Assembly (NCBI RefSeq): GCF_035918235.1
Contig: NZ_CP109485.1
Coordinates: 1,550,001-1,614,000, forward strand
DNA from: Streptomyces sp. NBC_01445
GTDB lineage: Bacteria; Actinomycetota; Actinomycetes; Streptomycetales; Streptomycetaceae
Length of the DNA stretch: 64,000 nucleotides
Reading direction: 5' to 3'
Positions 16,577 to 25,114 of the stretch are shown here, one piece after another. A program made the position numbers and the translations under genes. Position 1 is the first letter of the stretch, and each line of letters begins with the position of its first letter. The notes below the pieces were generated by a model that ran no database searches, was not told the origin of the DNA, and saw only the letters and a program-made list of their open reading frames with translations.

Positions 16577-17611
16577 TCAGTCCTGGGCGCGGCCGGTCGT
16601 CACCCGGGCGATCATCAGGGCGAGGAGGATGATGCCGCCGTAGATGGCCTGGATCCAGAACGACGGAACCTGGGCGAGGGTCAGCAGGTTCTGGACGACG
16701 CCGAGCAGCAGGACGCCGGTGAGAGCGCCGAACATGGTGCCCTTGCCGCCGTCGAGGCTGATGCCGCCGATGACCGCCGCCGCGAACACGGTGAAGATCA
16801 TGTTGTTGCCCTGGTTGGCGCTGATCGCGCCGACGTAGCCGGTCTGCATGATCCCGCCGACCGAGGCGAGGACGCCCGCGATGACGAACACGCCGAGCAT
16901 CACGCGCTCGACGCGGATTCCCGCCGCGCGGGCGGCGTCGGCGTTGCCGCCGATCGCGTACAGGGCGCGTCCGATCCGGTGGTACTTCAGGATGAGGCCC
17001 ACCACGCCGAAGGCGATCGCGGCCAGCCACACCGACATCGGGATCCTCAGGAACGTCGTGGTCGCGAGGGAGAAGAACGCGTCGGGCATGCCGAACAGCG
17101 TCTTGCCCTTGGTCGCGCCGACGAGCAGTCCGCGCAGGACGATCAGCATCGCCAGCGTCACGATGAAGGCGTTGAGCTTGAACTTCACGACGAGGATGCC
17201 GTTGAAGGCCCCGATCGCCGCGCCCACGACCAGGATCGCGAGCAGCGCGAGCACGGTCGGGAACTCGGTGCCGAATCCGGACTGGGAGACCGGTAGGACG
17301 AGCAGGGCGCCGACGGCGGGCGCGATGCCGACCACCGACTCCAGGGAGAGGTCGAACTTGCCCGTGATCAGGACGAGCGATTCGGCGAGCACCACCATCG
17401 CGAGGGCCGCGGAGGCCCCGAGGATGGAGATGAGGTTGCGCTCGGTGAGGAACGAGTCGTTGACGACCGCTCCGAGCACCATGAGCAGCAACAGGGCCGG
17501 GACCAGGGCCAGTTCGCGAGCCCGACGCAGCAGTACGGCCTTGGCAGGCCCCTTTCCGGGCGCTCCGATCTTTGTCGTGGTCAAGGCCGACGGGGCCTTC
17601 GTGTCAGCCAT
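16577..17611 (-). CDS. Sugar ABC transporter permease (RbsC type)
   Basis: A 344-aa polytopic protein with about 10 hydrophobic segments. It has the RbsC/BPD_transp_2 signatures GAFNGILVVKFKLNAFIVTLAM, AIGGNADAARAAGI, then GGISLDGGKGTMFGALTG. Single permeases of this type form a homodimer with one fused double ATPase. The start overlaps the ATPase stop by 8 bases. With the lipoprotein binding component it would import free L-fucose or a fucosyl sugar. Confidence 0.93.
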   Translation of the reverse strand: MADTKAPSALTTTKIGAPGKGPAKAVLLRRARELALVPALLLLMVLGAVVNDSFLTERNLISILGASAALAMVVLAESLVLITGKFDLSLESVVGIAPAVGALLVLPVSQSGFGTEFPTVLALLAILVVGAAIGAFNGILVVKFKLNAFIVTLAMLIVLRGLLVGATKGKTLFGMPDAFFSLATTTFLRIPMSVWLAAIAFGVVGLILKYHRIGRALYAIGGNADAARAAGIRVERVMLGVFVIAGVLASVGGIMQTGYVGAISANQGNNMIFTVFAAAVIGGISLDGGKGTMFGALTGVLLLGVVQNLLTLAQVPSFWIQAIYGGIILLALMIARVTTGRAQD

Positions 17612-19133
17612 GGTCCACTCCTTCGATGGAGGCGATCAGCTCGTGGTCGTTCCAGCCGGCCGCGTGCTCGGCGACGACCTTCCCGTGGAAGAGGACGAGG
17701 ACCCGGTCGCAGCGGCGCAGGTCGTCGAGCTCGTCGGAGACGACGAGGACCGCCGTGCCGTCCTCGCGGGCGCTGTCCATGCGGGACAGCAGGGACTCCT
17801 TGGACTTCACATCGACGCCCGCGGTGGGGTTGATGAGGACGAGAAGGCGGGGGTCGGAGGCGAGGGCGCGGGCCATGACGACCTTCTGGGCGTTGCCGCC
17901 GGAGAGGTCGGACACGGGCTGGTCGGGGCCCTCCGCGTGGATGTCGAGGCGGTCGATCAGGTCGGCGGCGAAGCGGCGCTTGCGGTCGGTGCCGACGAAG
18001 CCGTAGCGGCCGAGGCGCCCGAGAACGCTCATCGTGGCGTTGTCGCCGATGGTCATGCCGGTGACGAGCCCCTGCTCGTGCCGGTCGCGCGGCACGCAGC
18101 CGACGCCCGCGGCGAGCGCTGCACTCACATCTCCGAACGGCAGCTTCTTGCCGTCCAGTTGGGCCGTTCCGGCGGTCGGCGAGTGCAGTCCGGCGAACGC
18201 CTCGGCGAGCTGGATCTTGCCGCTGCCGCTGGAGCCCGCGAGCCCGACGACCTCTCCGCTGCGGACGGTCAGGTCGACGTCGTGGTACGCCTCCGAGGTG
18301 AGCCCGCGCGCGTCGAGGAGGACGGTGGCGTCGGGCTCGTGCTCCACGGCGGCGCGGGCCGCCGCGCGCTCCTCTGCGATGACCTCGCCGGCCATCGCCT
18401 CCACCAGTGCGGCGCGCGGCAGTTCCGCGACGGGCGCCGTGGTGATCCAGCGGGCGTCGCGCAGCACGGTGACCGTCTGGCAGACCTCGTACACCTCCTG
18501 GAGGTGGTGCGAGATGAACAGGAAGGTGACGCCGGACTCCTGGAGCGCACGCATGCGCGTGAAGAGACGCTCGATCTCCCGGTTGTCGAGCTGCGCGGTG
18601 GGCTCGTCGAGGACGATGAAGCGGGCACCGCCGCTCAACGCCCTTGCGATCTCCACCATTTGGCGGTCCTCGACCTTGAGGTCGGCGGTGCGGGCGTCGG
18701 GGTCGACGTGGATGTCCCAGGTGTCGAGGACCTGCGCGGCCTCCTCCTGGAGCTTGCGCCAGGAGAAGAAGCCGCGGCGGCTGCCGGGCTGCCGGTTGAT
18801 GAAGAGGTTCTCGGCGACCGTCAGTTCGGGCACGACGGTCGGCTTCTGGTAGACGCAGGCGACCTTGGCGCGCCAGGCGTCGCGGTCACTGAGCGGGGGC
18901 GCGGGCTCGCCGTCGAACAGGAGGGTGCCCGCGTCCGGTGCCTGGAGGCCGGTGAGGACCGTGACCAGGGTGGACTTGCCGGCGCCGTTGCGGCCCACGA
19001 GGGCGTGGGACTCGCCCTGCAGGACGGTCAGGCGACCGTCCTGCAGGGCGACCGTGGGACCGTACCGCTTGGCGATGCCCGACGCCTCGACCAGCGGCCT
19101 GACCGCCGGCGTGGTTGTCGTCGAGGTGCTCAT
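17604..19133 (-). CDS. Sugar ABC transporter ATPase, two-domain (RbsA type)
   Basis: A 509-aa protein with two tandem nucleotide-binding domains. Domain 1 has Walker A GRNGAGKST, an LSGG-type signature at RALSGGARFIVLDEPTA and the switch His in ISHHL. Domain 2 has a degenerate Walker A, GSSGSGKIQL (Ile where Ser/Thr is expected), signature LSGGNAQKV and INPTAGVD. Asymmetric second sites are normal in RbsA/MglA ATPases. ATG 19133 overlaps the binding-protein stop (ATGA), and its stop overlaps the permease start. Confidence 0.94.
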   Translation of the reverse strand: MSTSTTTTPAVRPLVEASGIAKRYGPTVALQDGRLTVLQGESHALVGRNGAGKSTLVTVLTGLQAPDAGTLLFDGEPAPPLSDRDAWRAKVACVYQKPTVVPELTVAENLFINRQPGSRRGFFSWRKLQEEAAQVLDTWDIHVDPDARTADLKVEDRQMVEIARALSGGARFIVLDEPTAQLDNREIERLFTRMRALQESGVTFLFISHHLQEVYEVCQTVTVLRDARWITTAPVAELPRAALVEAMAGEVIAEERAAARAAVEHEPDATVLLDARGLTSEAYHDVDLTVRSGEVVGLAGSSGSGKIQLAEAFAGLHSPTAGTAQLDGKKLPFGDVSAALAAGVGCVPRDRHEQGLVTGMTIGDNATMSVLGRLGRYGFVGTDRKRRFAADLIDRLDIHAEGPDQPVSDLSGGNAQKVVMARALASDPRLLVLINPTAGVDVKSKESLLSRMDSAREDGTAVLVVSDELDDLRRCDRVLVLFHGKVVAEHAAGWNDHELIASIEGVDHG

Positions 19134-20206
19134 TTGACCGTGTTTCCCCAGAGCTTCGGGTCGTCGACGTTGTCCTTGGTGACGAGCGGCGCGGGCAGCT
19201 GGTCCTCGAGGATGCCGCTGGGCAGTTTGACGATCTCCGAGTCGTGGTCGGTGGGACCGGGCTTGAACGTCTTCCCCTGCATCGCCGCCTTGATGTAGTA
19301 CATGCCGTACTTGGCGTAGGCGTCGGCGGGCTGGGAGACGGTCGCGTCGATCTGGCCCTTGCGGATCGCGGCGAACTCCTGCGGGATGCCGTCGTTCGAG
19401 ACGATCGTGATGTGGCCCTTCTCGCCGGTCTTCTTCAGCAGGCCCTTGGACTTGAGGGTCTGCAGGGTGGGCGCGAGGTAGACGCCGCCCGCCTGCATGT
19501 AGATGCCCTTGATGTCCGGGTTGGCGTTGAGGAGGGTGTCCAGCTTGGACGCGGCGGTGTCGGACTCCCACTTGGCGGGGATCTCCAGGACCTTGAGGTC
19601 CGGGTACTTCTTCTTGACGCAGTCGCGGAAGGCCTGCGAGCGCTCGCGGCCGTTCACGGAGGCGAGGTCACCCATGATCTGGACGACCTTGCCGGTCTTG
19701 ACCTGCTGACCGAGGTACTCGCAGGCCTTCTCGCCGTACGCGACGTTGTTGGCGCGTACGACCATGGCGACCTTGCCCTTCTCGGGCGCGACGTCCACGG
19801 CGACGACGGGGACGCCCTTGCGTTCGGCCTGGTCGAGGCCGGCTGAGATCGCGGCGCTGTCGAGGGGCGCGACGACGAGGCCCTTGACGCCTTGGTTGAG
19901 CTGGTTGTTGATGTCCGTGATCTGCTGCGAGGGGTCACTGTTGGAGTTGACGGTCTTGAGCGCGTCCACGCTCTCGGACTTCGCCATCTTCGGCACGTAG
20001 TCGTTGTACGACTGCCAGAACGGCGAGGTGAGCAGCGGCAGGATGACCCCGACCTTGCCCTTTCCGTCGCCGCCGCCCTTGCCGCCGGAGGCGACGTCGT
20101 CCTTCGTGCTGCCGCACGCGGTGAGCACCAGGGCGGCGCAAGCGGCGACCGCCGCCGCGCCGACGATCCGCGACCTGTTCCGCTTGCGCACTGTTCTGCC
20201 GGCCAT
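19130..20206 (-). CDS. Sugar ABC transporter substrate-binding lipoprotein
   Basis: A 358-aa periplasmic-binding-protein type I (RbsB-like) lipoprotein. An Arg-rich n-region, hydrophobic core and lipobox LTAC put the lipid cysteine at 31. The mature part opens VGVILPLLTSPFWQSYNDYV and includes GLVVAPLDSAAI and VVAVDVAPEKG. AGGAG sits 8 nt before ATG 20206, better than the alternative upstream starts. It is first gene of the eight-gene operon and diverges from the FadR-type regulator. By context it captures L-fucose or a related deoxy sugar. Confidence 0.92.
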   Translation of the reverse strand: MAGRTVRKRNRSRIVGAAAVAACAALVLTACGSTKDDVASGGKGGGDGKGKVGVILPLLTSPFWQSYNDYVPKMAKSESVDALKTVNSNSDPSQQITDINNQLNQGVKGLVVAPLDSAAISAGLDQAERKGVPVVAVDVAPEKGKVAMVVRANNVAYGEKACEYLGQQVKTGKVVQIMGDLASVNGRERSQAFRDCVKKKYPDLKVLEIPAKWESDTAASKLDTLLNANPDIKGIYMQAGGVYLAPTLQTLKSKGLLKKTGEKGHITIVSNDGIPQEFAAIRKGQIDATVSQPADAYAKYGMYYIKAAMQGKTFKPGPTDHDSEIVKLPSGILEDQLPAPLVTKDNVDDPKLWGNTVK

Positions 20207-20261
20207 CTGACGGCTCCTCATCGAGCGAGATCGAGCGACTTCTGGTACCTGATGGCGGAAA

Positions 20262-20289
20262 TATTTATCAGACCACTTGGCGGCCACAA
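20262..20289 (-). promoter_or_regulatory. Promoter of the fucose operon with an embedded operator half-site
   Basis: Read leftward, TTGTGG (20289-20284) and TAAATA (20267-20262) make a -35/-10 pair with a 16-bp spacer, 56 bp before the binding-protein ATG. The spacer contains AGTGGTCTGAT, which shares TGGTC with the palindrome at 20328-20340. Repressor binding here would block the polymerase. The promoter is predicted, not mapped. Confidence 0.5.
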
Positions 20290-20327
20290 CACCCCTCGTC
20301 GCCAACTTTTCCGTGTTTCAAGCCGTA

Positions 20328-20340
20328 GTGGTCGGACCAC
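20328..20340. promoter_or_regulatory. FadR/GntR-type operator palindrome
   Basis: GTGGTCGGACCAC is a perfect odd-centred palindrome matching the TGGTNNNACCA consensus of FadR-subfamily GntR regulators. It lies in the divergent promoter region, 46 bp before the GTG of the gntR gene and just upstream of a possible -10 (TAGACT, 20350-20355). The 16-bp DasR site is similar but has an even centre. Confidence 0.72.
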
Positions 20341-20385
20341 ATCTCTGGCTAGACTGCGGCGGACCCGGCATATTGAGGAGCGTCC

Positions 20386-21096
20386 GTGGAACAGACCGCC
20401 CCGCAGAAGGGCACCGTGACGCAGCGGGCCATCGAGCAGATCAAGGCGATGATCGGCGAGGGACTGCTCGAGCCGGGCCAGCGGCTGCCGACGGAGCGCG
20501 ATCTGGCCACCCAGCTCGGCATCTCGCGCAGCTCGATGCGGGAGGCGATCAGGGCGCTCACGGTCCTCGGCGTCCTGGAGGCGCGGCACGGATCGGGTAT
20601 CTACGTCACGCAGTTGAACGCCGGGGACCTCCTGGAGACGTTCGGCGTCGTCGCCGATCTCTCGCGCGGCGCCCGTCTCGTGGAGCTGATGGAGGTGCGC
20701 CGCGTGCTCGAGTCGACGGCGACGGCGCTGGCGGCCGCGCGCATCACGCCGGAGCAACTCGCCGAGGTGGAGCTGCACTTGGCGGCGATGGCGGCGACGG
20801 ACGACCCCGAGGAGATCCTCTCCCACGACCTCGCGTTCCACCGGGTGATCGCCACGGCCGCGGGCAACGACACGATGGCCGCGATCCTGGAGGGGCTGTC
20901 GTCACGGACGTTCCGCGCCCGAGTGTGGCGCGGCTACCAGGAAGAGGGCGCCTTCGAGCGCACGGGCCGCGAGCACGCCCGTATCCACCGCGCGCTGGTC
21001 GCCCGCGATCCGGAGGCGGCGCGCGCCGCGGCGGCGGCCCATGTGGGCGAGGTCGAGGCCTGGATGCGCAGCCAGCTCGACGCCGAACCGTCCTGA
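20386..21096 (+). CDS. FadR-subfamily GntR transcriptional regulator (FCD domain)
   Basis: A 236-aa protein. The winged helix (about 10-75) shows GQRLPTERDLATQLGISRSS followed by MREAIRALTVLGVLEARHG. The FCD ligand domain follows, with metal-type ligands D and H in SHDLAFHRVI and H in EHARIHRAL. GTG 20386 has GAGGAG 5 nt upstream. Divergence from the ABC/fucose operon across a matching palindrome makes it the likely repressor of that operon, released by a pathway intermediate such as fuconate or its keto-deoxy product; the effector is inferred. Confidence 0.92.
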   Translation: MEQTAPQKGTVTQRAIEQIKAMIGEGLLEPGQRLPTERDLATQLGISRSSMREAIRALTVLGVLEARHGSGIYVTQLNAGDLLETFGVVADLSRGARLVELMEVRRVLESTATALAAARITPEQLAEVELHLAAMAATDDPEEILSHDLAFHRVIATAAGNDTMAAILEGLSSRTFRARVWRGYQEEGAFERTGREHARIHRALVARDPEAARAAAAAHVGEVEAWMRSQLDAEPS

Positions 21097-21118
21097 CCAC
21101 GCCCCGCTCGAAGGAGGG

Positions 21119-21811
21119 TCAGCGTGGCGCCTGGGCCGCGAGCGCCGAGAGCAGCAGTTCCAGCGCCGTCCCGAAGGAGCTCTCCGCCATGAGGGGCAAG
21201 TGCTCGCGGACAGCGGCCAGTTGGGGGTGCGTGTCCGCCGGAAGTGACTGGTACGTGTCCGTCCAGGCGCTGTGGTCCTGGGCTCGCCGCTCGGGCGGCA
21301 GCGCCAGATGGGAGGCGTCCAGGGCCGCGTGCCCGAGCGCCGTGTCGACGAACGCGGCGTAGTACCGCACCGCTGTGGCGTCGTCGAAGCCCGCGCTCCG
21401 CAGCCGCCCGATACCCGTCTCCACGGCCCGGACCTCGTTGATCCGGCGGGTCACCCGGTACGCGGCCATCGCGGCGATCCGGGGGTGTTCGCTGTAGGCG
21501 CGGTGGATCCGGAGCCCCATGTTCCGCAGGTCCTCGACCCAGTCGTCGCCGGGCGCGAACCCGGCCATGCTCTCGCCGATGATCCGGTCGGCGACGGCAA
21601 GGAGCAGGTCGTCCGTGTTGTGGAAGTAGCGGTAGACCGCGCTCGGGTCGCAGCCGAGCGCGGCACCCAGCCTGCGCACGCTCAGCGCGTCGGGCCCGTG
21701 CTGCGCGACCAGGCGCAGGGCGCAGTCGACGATCAGGTCACCGGAGAGCAGCACCCCCGACTTGGTCGGCTTGCGGCGCCGCCGCTCCACCGGAATCCGC
21801 CCTTCGGTCAT
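21119..21811 (-). CDS. TetR/AcrR-family transcriptional regulator
   Basis: A 230-aa regulator. The helix-turn-helix lies at about 25-65 (CALRLVAQHGPDALSVRRLG, then GCDPSAVYRYFHNTDDLLL). The C-terminal ligand domain contains RYYAAFVDTALGHAALD, typical of TetR_C proteins. ATG 21811 has GGAAGGGG about 8 nt upstream. It diverges from the APC permease and amidohydrolase genes, with 119 bp between, and probably controls them. Confidence 0.88.
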   Translation of the reverse strand: MTEGRIPVERRRRKPTKSGVLLSGDLIVDCALRLVAQHGPDALSVRRLGAALGCDPSAVYRYFHNTDDLLLAVADRIIGESMAGFAPGDDWVEDLRNMGLRIHRAYSEHPRIAAMAAYRVTRRINEVRAVETGIGRLRSAGFDDATAVRYYAAFVDTALGHAALDASHLALPPERRAQDHSAWTDTYQSLPADTHPQLAAVREHLPLMAESSFGTALELLLSALAAQAPR

Positions 21812-21849
21812 ACCGAATCCCCTTCCGTCCGCGCCGCCCGTTCCCCTTA

Positions 21850-21877
21850 TGTCAACACCATTGACGCAACATTGACA
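21850..21877. promoter_or_regulatory. TGTCAA/TTGACA inverted repeat between tetR and permease
   Basis: TGTCAA (21850-21855) and TTGACA (21872-21877) form an inverted pair with a 16-bp spacer; a third TTGAC copy lies at 21861. The site is in the divergent spacer and could be the TetR operator, overlapping -35 elements. Candidate only. Confidence 0.45.
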
Positions 21878-21930
21878 AGGCCTGTTTGATCGCACCCTCC
21901 CTCCCCTCCTCCGGTTTCAGGAGTGTCCGA

Positions 21931-23409
21931 ATGAGCAGCGAACCCCCTGGCCTGCGCCGTTCCCTCGGTGTCGTCGACGGCGTCGCCATCGCCGCGTCCA
22001 GCACCGCCGCCACCACCAGCATCGGGATCGGCATGGGCGCGCTCGCCGCGACGGTGGGCCTCCAGGCCCCGGCGATCCTGCTCGTGGCGTTCCTGCCGAT
22101 CCTCGGCATCGCCTCCGCGTACGCCCGCCTCAACCGCTCCGAGCCGAACATGGGCAGCGGCTATGTGTGGGTCGGCAAGACTCTGGGCCCGTGGCCCGGC
22201 TTCATCACGGGCTGGGTCACCCTGGTCGGCACGGTGATCTTCATGGCGTACACGAGCGCCGTCACCGGGTCGGTCTTCCTCCAGTTCGCGAACAAGGCCG
22301 GCTGGCACCGCGCCCTCGGCCTCACGCTCGACCCGAACTCGACCGCTCTGAGCACGGTGGTCGGCCTCGTGGTCCTGGCCGTCGTGACGTACACGGCGAT
22401 CACCGGGGTCCGCAAGGCCACCCGGCTGCAGACGTGGCTGCTCGTCTTCGAGTACGCGGTCCTGCTCGCGTTCTGCGGCTGGGCCCTCATCTCGGGCGGC
22501 CACGCCTTCCAGTGGTCGTGGCTGAACCCCTTCGCGATCCACGACGGCACGGCGTTCGCGCAGGGCCTCGTCCTCGCGGTGTTCTTCTTCTGGGGCTGGG
22601 ACGCCGCGTTCAGCGTCACCGAGGAGACGAAGAACGTGCGGGACGCCGGCCGGGGCGGCTTCATCGCGCTGTTCACGATGCTCGCGATGTTCCTCTACGG
22701 TGCCGTGGCCTTCCAGCGCGAGATGAGCCTGCCCGAGCTGATCGCCCAGGGCCCGCAGGGCCTCACGTATCTCGGCGCGAAGCTCGCCGACGAGCCGTGG
22801 GCGACGCTGCCGCTGCTCGCGCTGATGTTCTCCGCGGTGGCCTCGCTCCAGTCGAGCGTCATCCCGACGGCGCGCGGCCTCCTCGCCATGGGCCGCGACC
22901 GCACGATGGGCCAGGTGTGGACCCGCGTCAGCCCGCGTTACGGGTCCCCGGCCCTGGGCACCGTCCTCATCATGTCGATCTCCGCCGGCGTCTCCGTGCT
23001 CGCACTGGCCATCCCCAAGCTGAACGAGATGATCCTCGCCGCCGTCAACTCCATCGGCCTGGTCGTCGCCCTGTACTACGGCCTGACGGCGCTCGCCTGC
23101 GCGGTCCGCTTCCGCGCCGCCCTGCGCGGTCCGCTGTCCGGAGCCCTGCGCGCGGTCGTGGCGCCCACGGTCAGCGGCGTCGCGCTCCTCGGCATCGGCG
23201 CCTATCTCGCCCGCTCGTACGTGACGATGAGCGACCACTTCGAACTCAGCCCGGACAACGGGTGGTTCATGCTGTCGGTACCGCTCGCCATCGTCGCGTC
23301 CGGCCTGGTGATGGCCGCTTACGCCAAGTACGTGCGCCGCTCCCCGTACTTCGTCACGGGCGGCGGCACCGCGCCCGAGACGGCCCCCCTGACCCCCGAA
23401 CATTCCTGA
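21931..23409 (+). CDS. APC-family amino acid/amine permease
   Basis: A 492-aa protein with about 12 hydrophobic segments. It opens GLRRSLGVVDGVAIAASSTA and has the glycine-rich first helix, ARLNRSEPNMGSGYVWVGKT and the FFWGWDAAFSVTEETKN stretch typical of APC transporters. AGGAG precedes ATG 21931. The amidohydrolase gene follows 45 bp downstream in the same direction, so the pair probably takes up and hydrolyses one nitrogenous compound. The substrate is not readable from sequence. Confidence 0.88.
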   Translation: MSSEPPGLRRSLGVVDGVAIAASSTAATTSIGIGMGALAATVGLQAPAILLVAFLPILGIASAYARLNRSEPNMGSGYVWVGKTLGPWPGFITGWVTLVGTVIFMAYTSAVTGSVFLQFANKAGWHRALGLTLDPNSTALSTVVGLVVLAVVTYTAITGVRKATRLQTWLLVFEYAVLLAFCGWALISGGHAFQWSWLNPFAIHDGTAFAQGLVLAVFFFWGWDAAFSVTEETKNVRDAGRGGFIALFTMLAMFLYGAVAFQREMSLPELIAQGPQGLTYLGAKLADEPWATLPLLALMFSAVASLQSSVIPTARGLLAMGRDRTMGQVWTRVSPRYGSPALGTVLIMSISAGVSVLALAIPKLNEMILAAVNSIGLVVALYYGLTALACAVRFRAALRGPLSGALRAVVAPTVSGVALLGIGAYLARSYVTMSDHFELSPDNGWFMLSVPLAIVASGLVMAAYAKYVRRSPYFVTGGGTAPETAPLTPEHS

Positions 23410-23454
23410 CCAGCACCAACCGACCCGTCCCCGCACCCCAAGGAGTCACGTCCC

Positions 23455-25107
23455 ATGCCCGACACCGCCCCCGCCGATCTCGTCTTCACCGGCGGCCCGG
23501 TCCACACCCTCTCCCCCGCCCGGTCGCGCGCGACCTCGGTGGCCGTCCGCGGCGAGCGGATCGTCGCCGTGGGCCACGACGAGGTATGCGAACTCATCGG
23601 CCCGGCCACCGAAGTGGTGGACCTGAAGGGCAAGTTGCTCATCCCCGGGTTCCAGGACGCGCACGCGCATCCGGTCGGCGGCGGCATGGAGCTCGGCCAG
23701 TGCGACCTGAGCGGCGCGACGACCCTCGACGAGTACCGGAGCCGTATCGCCGCATACGCGCGGGCGCACCCCGACATGGAGTGGATCACCGGCGGCGGCT
23801 GGTCGATGGAGGCGTTTCCCGGCGGCCTGCCCACGGCCGCCGAGCTCGACGCCCTCGTGCCCGACCGCCCGGCCTACCTCGTCAACCGCGACCACCACGG
23901 CGCCTGGGTCAACTCCCGTGCCCTTCAGGCCGCCGGGATCGACGCCCGCATGGCCGACCCGTCCGACGGCCGCATCGAGCGCGACGCCGGCGGGGCGCCG
24001 ACCGGCATGCTCCAGGAGGGCGCGGCGAACCTGATCGGACGGCTGCTGCCGCCCGTCACCCTGGAGCAGAGGATCACGGGCCTGCTGCGGGCCCAGGAGC
24101 TGATGCACTCCCTCGGCGTCACCGCGTGGCAGGACGCCCTCCTCGGCGAGCACGCCAACCTCACCGACCCCACCGACGCGTATCTCACGACCGCCGGGGA
24201 CGGGCGCCTCACCGCGCGGGTCGTCGGCTCGCTGTGGTGGGACCGCGCACGCGGCACCGAGCAGATCGACGAGCTGGTGGCGCGGCGCGCGGCCGGCACG
24301 CGCGGGCGGCTGCGCTGCACGACGGTGAAGATCATGCAGGACGGCGTGGCCGAGAACGGCACGGCGGCCCTCCTCGGCCCCTACCTGGACGGCTGCGGCT
24401 GCGCCTCCGACAACAGCGGCATCAGCTTCGTCCCGCCGCTCGACCTGCAGAAGTACGTGACCGAGCTGGACGCGCGCGGCTTCCAGGTGCACTTCCACGC
24501 CCTCGGCGACCGGGCCGTGCGCGAGGCGCTCGACGCGGTCGAGGCGGCGCGCCGCGCCAACGGGCGCACCGACACCCGCCCGCACCTCGCCCATCTCCAG
24601 GTGGTGCACCCCGACGACATCGGCCGGTTCAGGGAGCTGGGCGCGACGGCGAACATGCAGGCGCTGTGGGCGGCGCACGAGCCGCAGATGGACGAGCTGA
24701 CGATCCCGTTCCTCGGTCCCGAGCGCAGCGCGTGGCAGTACCCGTTCGGTGATCTCCAGCGTGCGGGGGCGACGCTCGCGGCGGGCAGTGACTGGCCGGT
24801 GAGCAGCCCGGACCCGATCGAGGCCATCCATGTCGCGGTCAACCGCGTCCTGCCCGACGCGGCGCCCGGCACCCCGGTGTTCCTGCCGGAGCAGCGGATC
24901 GGCCTGGACGCGGCGCTCACGGCGTACACGGCGGGCAGCGCATACGTGAACCACCTGGACGACGTCACCGGCTCGATCACGCCGGGGCGCCTCGCCGACC
25001 TGGTGGTCCTCGACCGCGACCCGTTCGCGGCGCCCACTCAGGAGATCGGAGCGACGCGCGTCCTGGAGACGTTCGTCGGGGGCGAGCGGGTGTACGCCGC
25101 CGGGTGA
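23455..25107 (+). CDS. YtcJ-like metal-dependent amidohydrolase
   Basis: A 550-aa amidohydrolase of the COG1574 (YtcJ/NfdA) type. It has LIPGFQDAHAHPVGGG (HxH motif) at about 63-78, FHFHALGD-type HxH in VHFHALGDRAV, HLQVVHP and AGSDWPVSSPDP with the late aspartate. Family members hydrolyse N-substituted formamides and other amides. The preceding stretch AAGGAGTCACGTCCC supplies the ribosome site. It is co-transcribed with the permease and convergent with the FGE gene, the stops 7 bp apart. Confidence 0.86.
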   Translation: MPDTAPADLVFTGGPVHTLSPARSRATSVAVRGERIVAVGHDEVCELIGPATEVVDLKGKLLIPGFQDAHAHPVGGGMELGQCDLSGATTLDEYRSRIAAYARAHPDMEWITGGGWSMEAFPGGLPTAAELDALVPDRPAYLVNRDHHGAWVNSRALQAAGIDARMADPSDGRIERDAGGAPTGMLQEGAANLIGRLLPPVTLEQRITGLLRAQELMHSLGVTAWQDALLGEHANLTDPTDAYLTTAGDGRLTARVVGSLWWDRARGTEQIDELVARRAAGTRGRLRCTTVKIMQDGVAENGTAALLGPYLDGCGCASDNSGISFVPPLDLQKYVTELDARGFQVHFHALGDRAVREALDAVEAARRANGRTDTRPHLAHLQVVHPDDIGRFRELGATANMQALWAAHEPQMDELTIPFLGPERSAWQYPFGDLQRAGATLAAGSDWPVSSPDPIEAIHVAVNRVLPDAAPGTPVFLPEQRIGLDAALTAYTAGSAYVNHLDDVTGSITPGRLADLVVLDRDPFAAPTQEIGATRVLETFVGGERVYAAG

Positions 25108-25114
25108 CGCGCCG

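Noticed and set aside
20328..20340. DasR (dre) site
   Set aside because: It shares AGTGGTC but has an odd 13-bp centre. The FadR-type TGGTNNNACCA fits exactly and a FadR-type gene is adjacent.
22167..24752. 861-codon plus frame across the permease and amidohydrolase
   Set aside because: It runs through two clear genes in another frame and has Arg/Pro-rich shadow composition.
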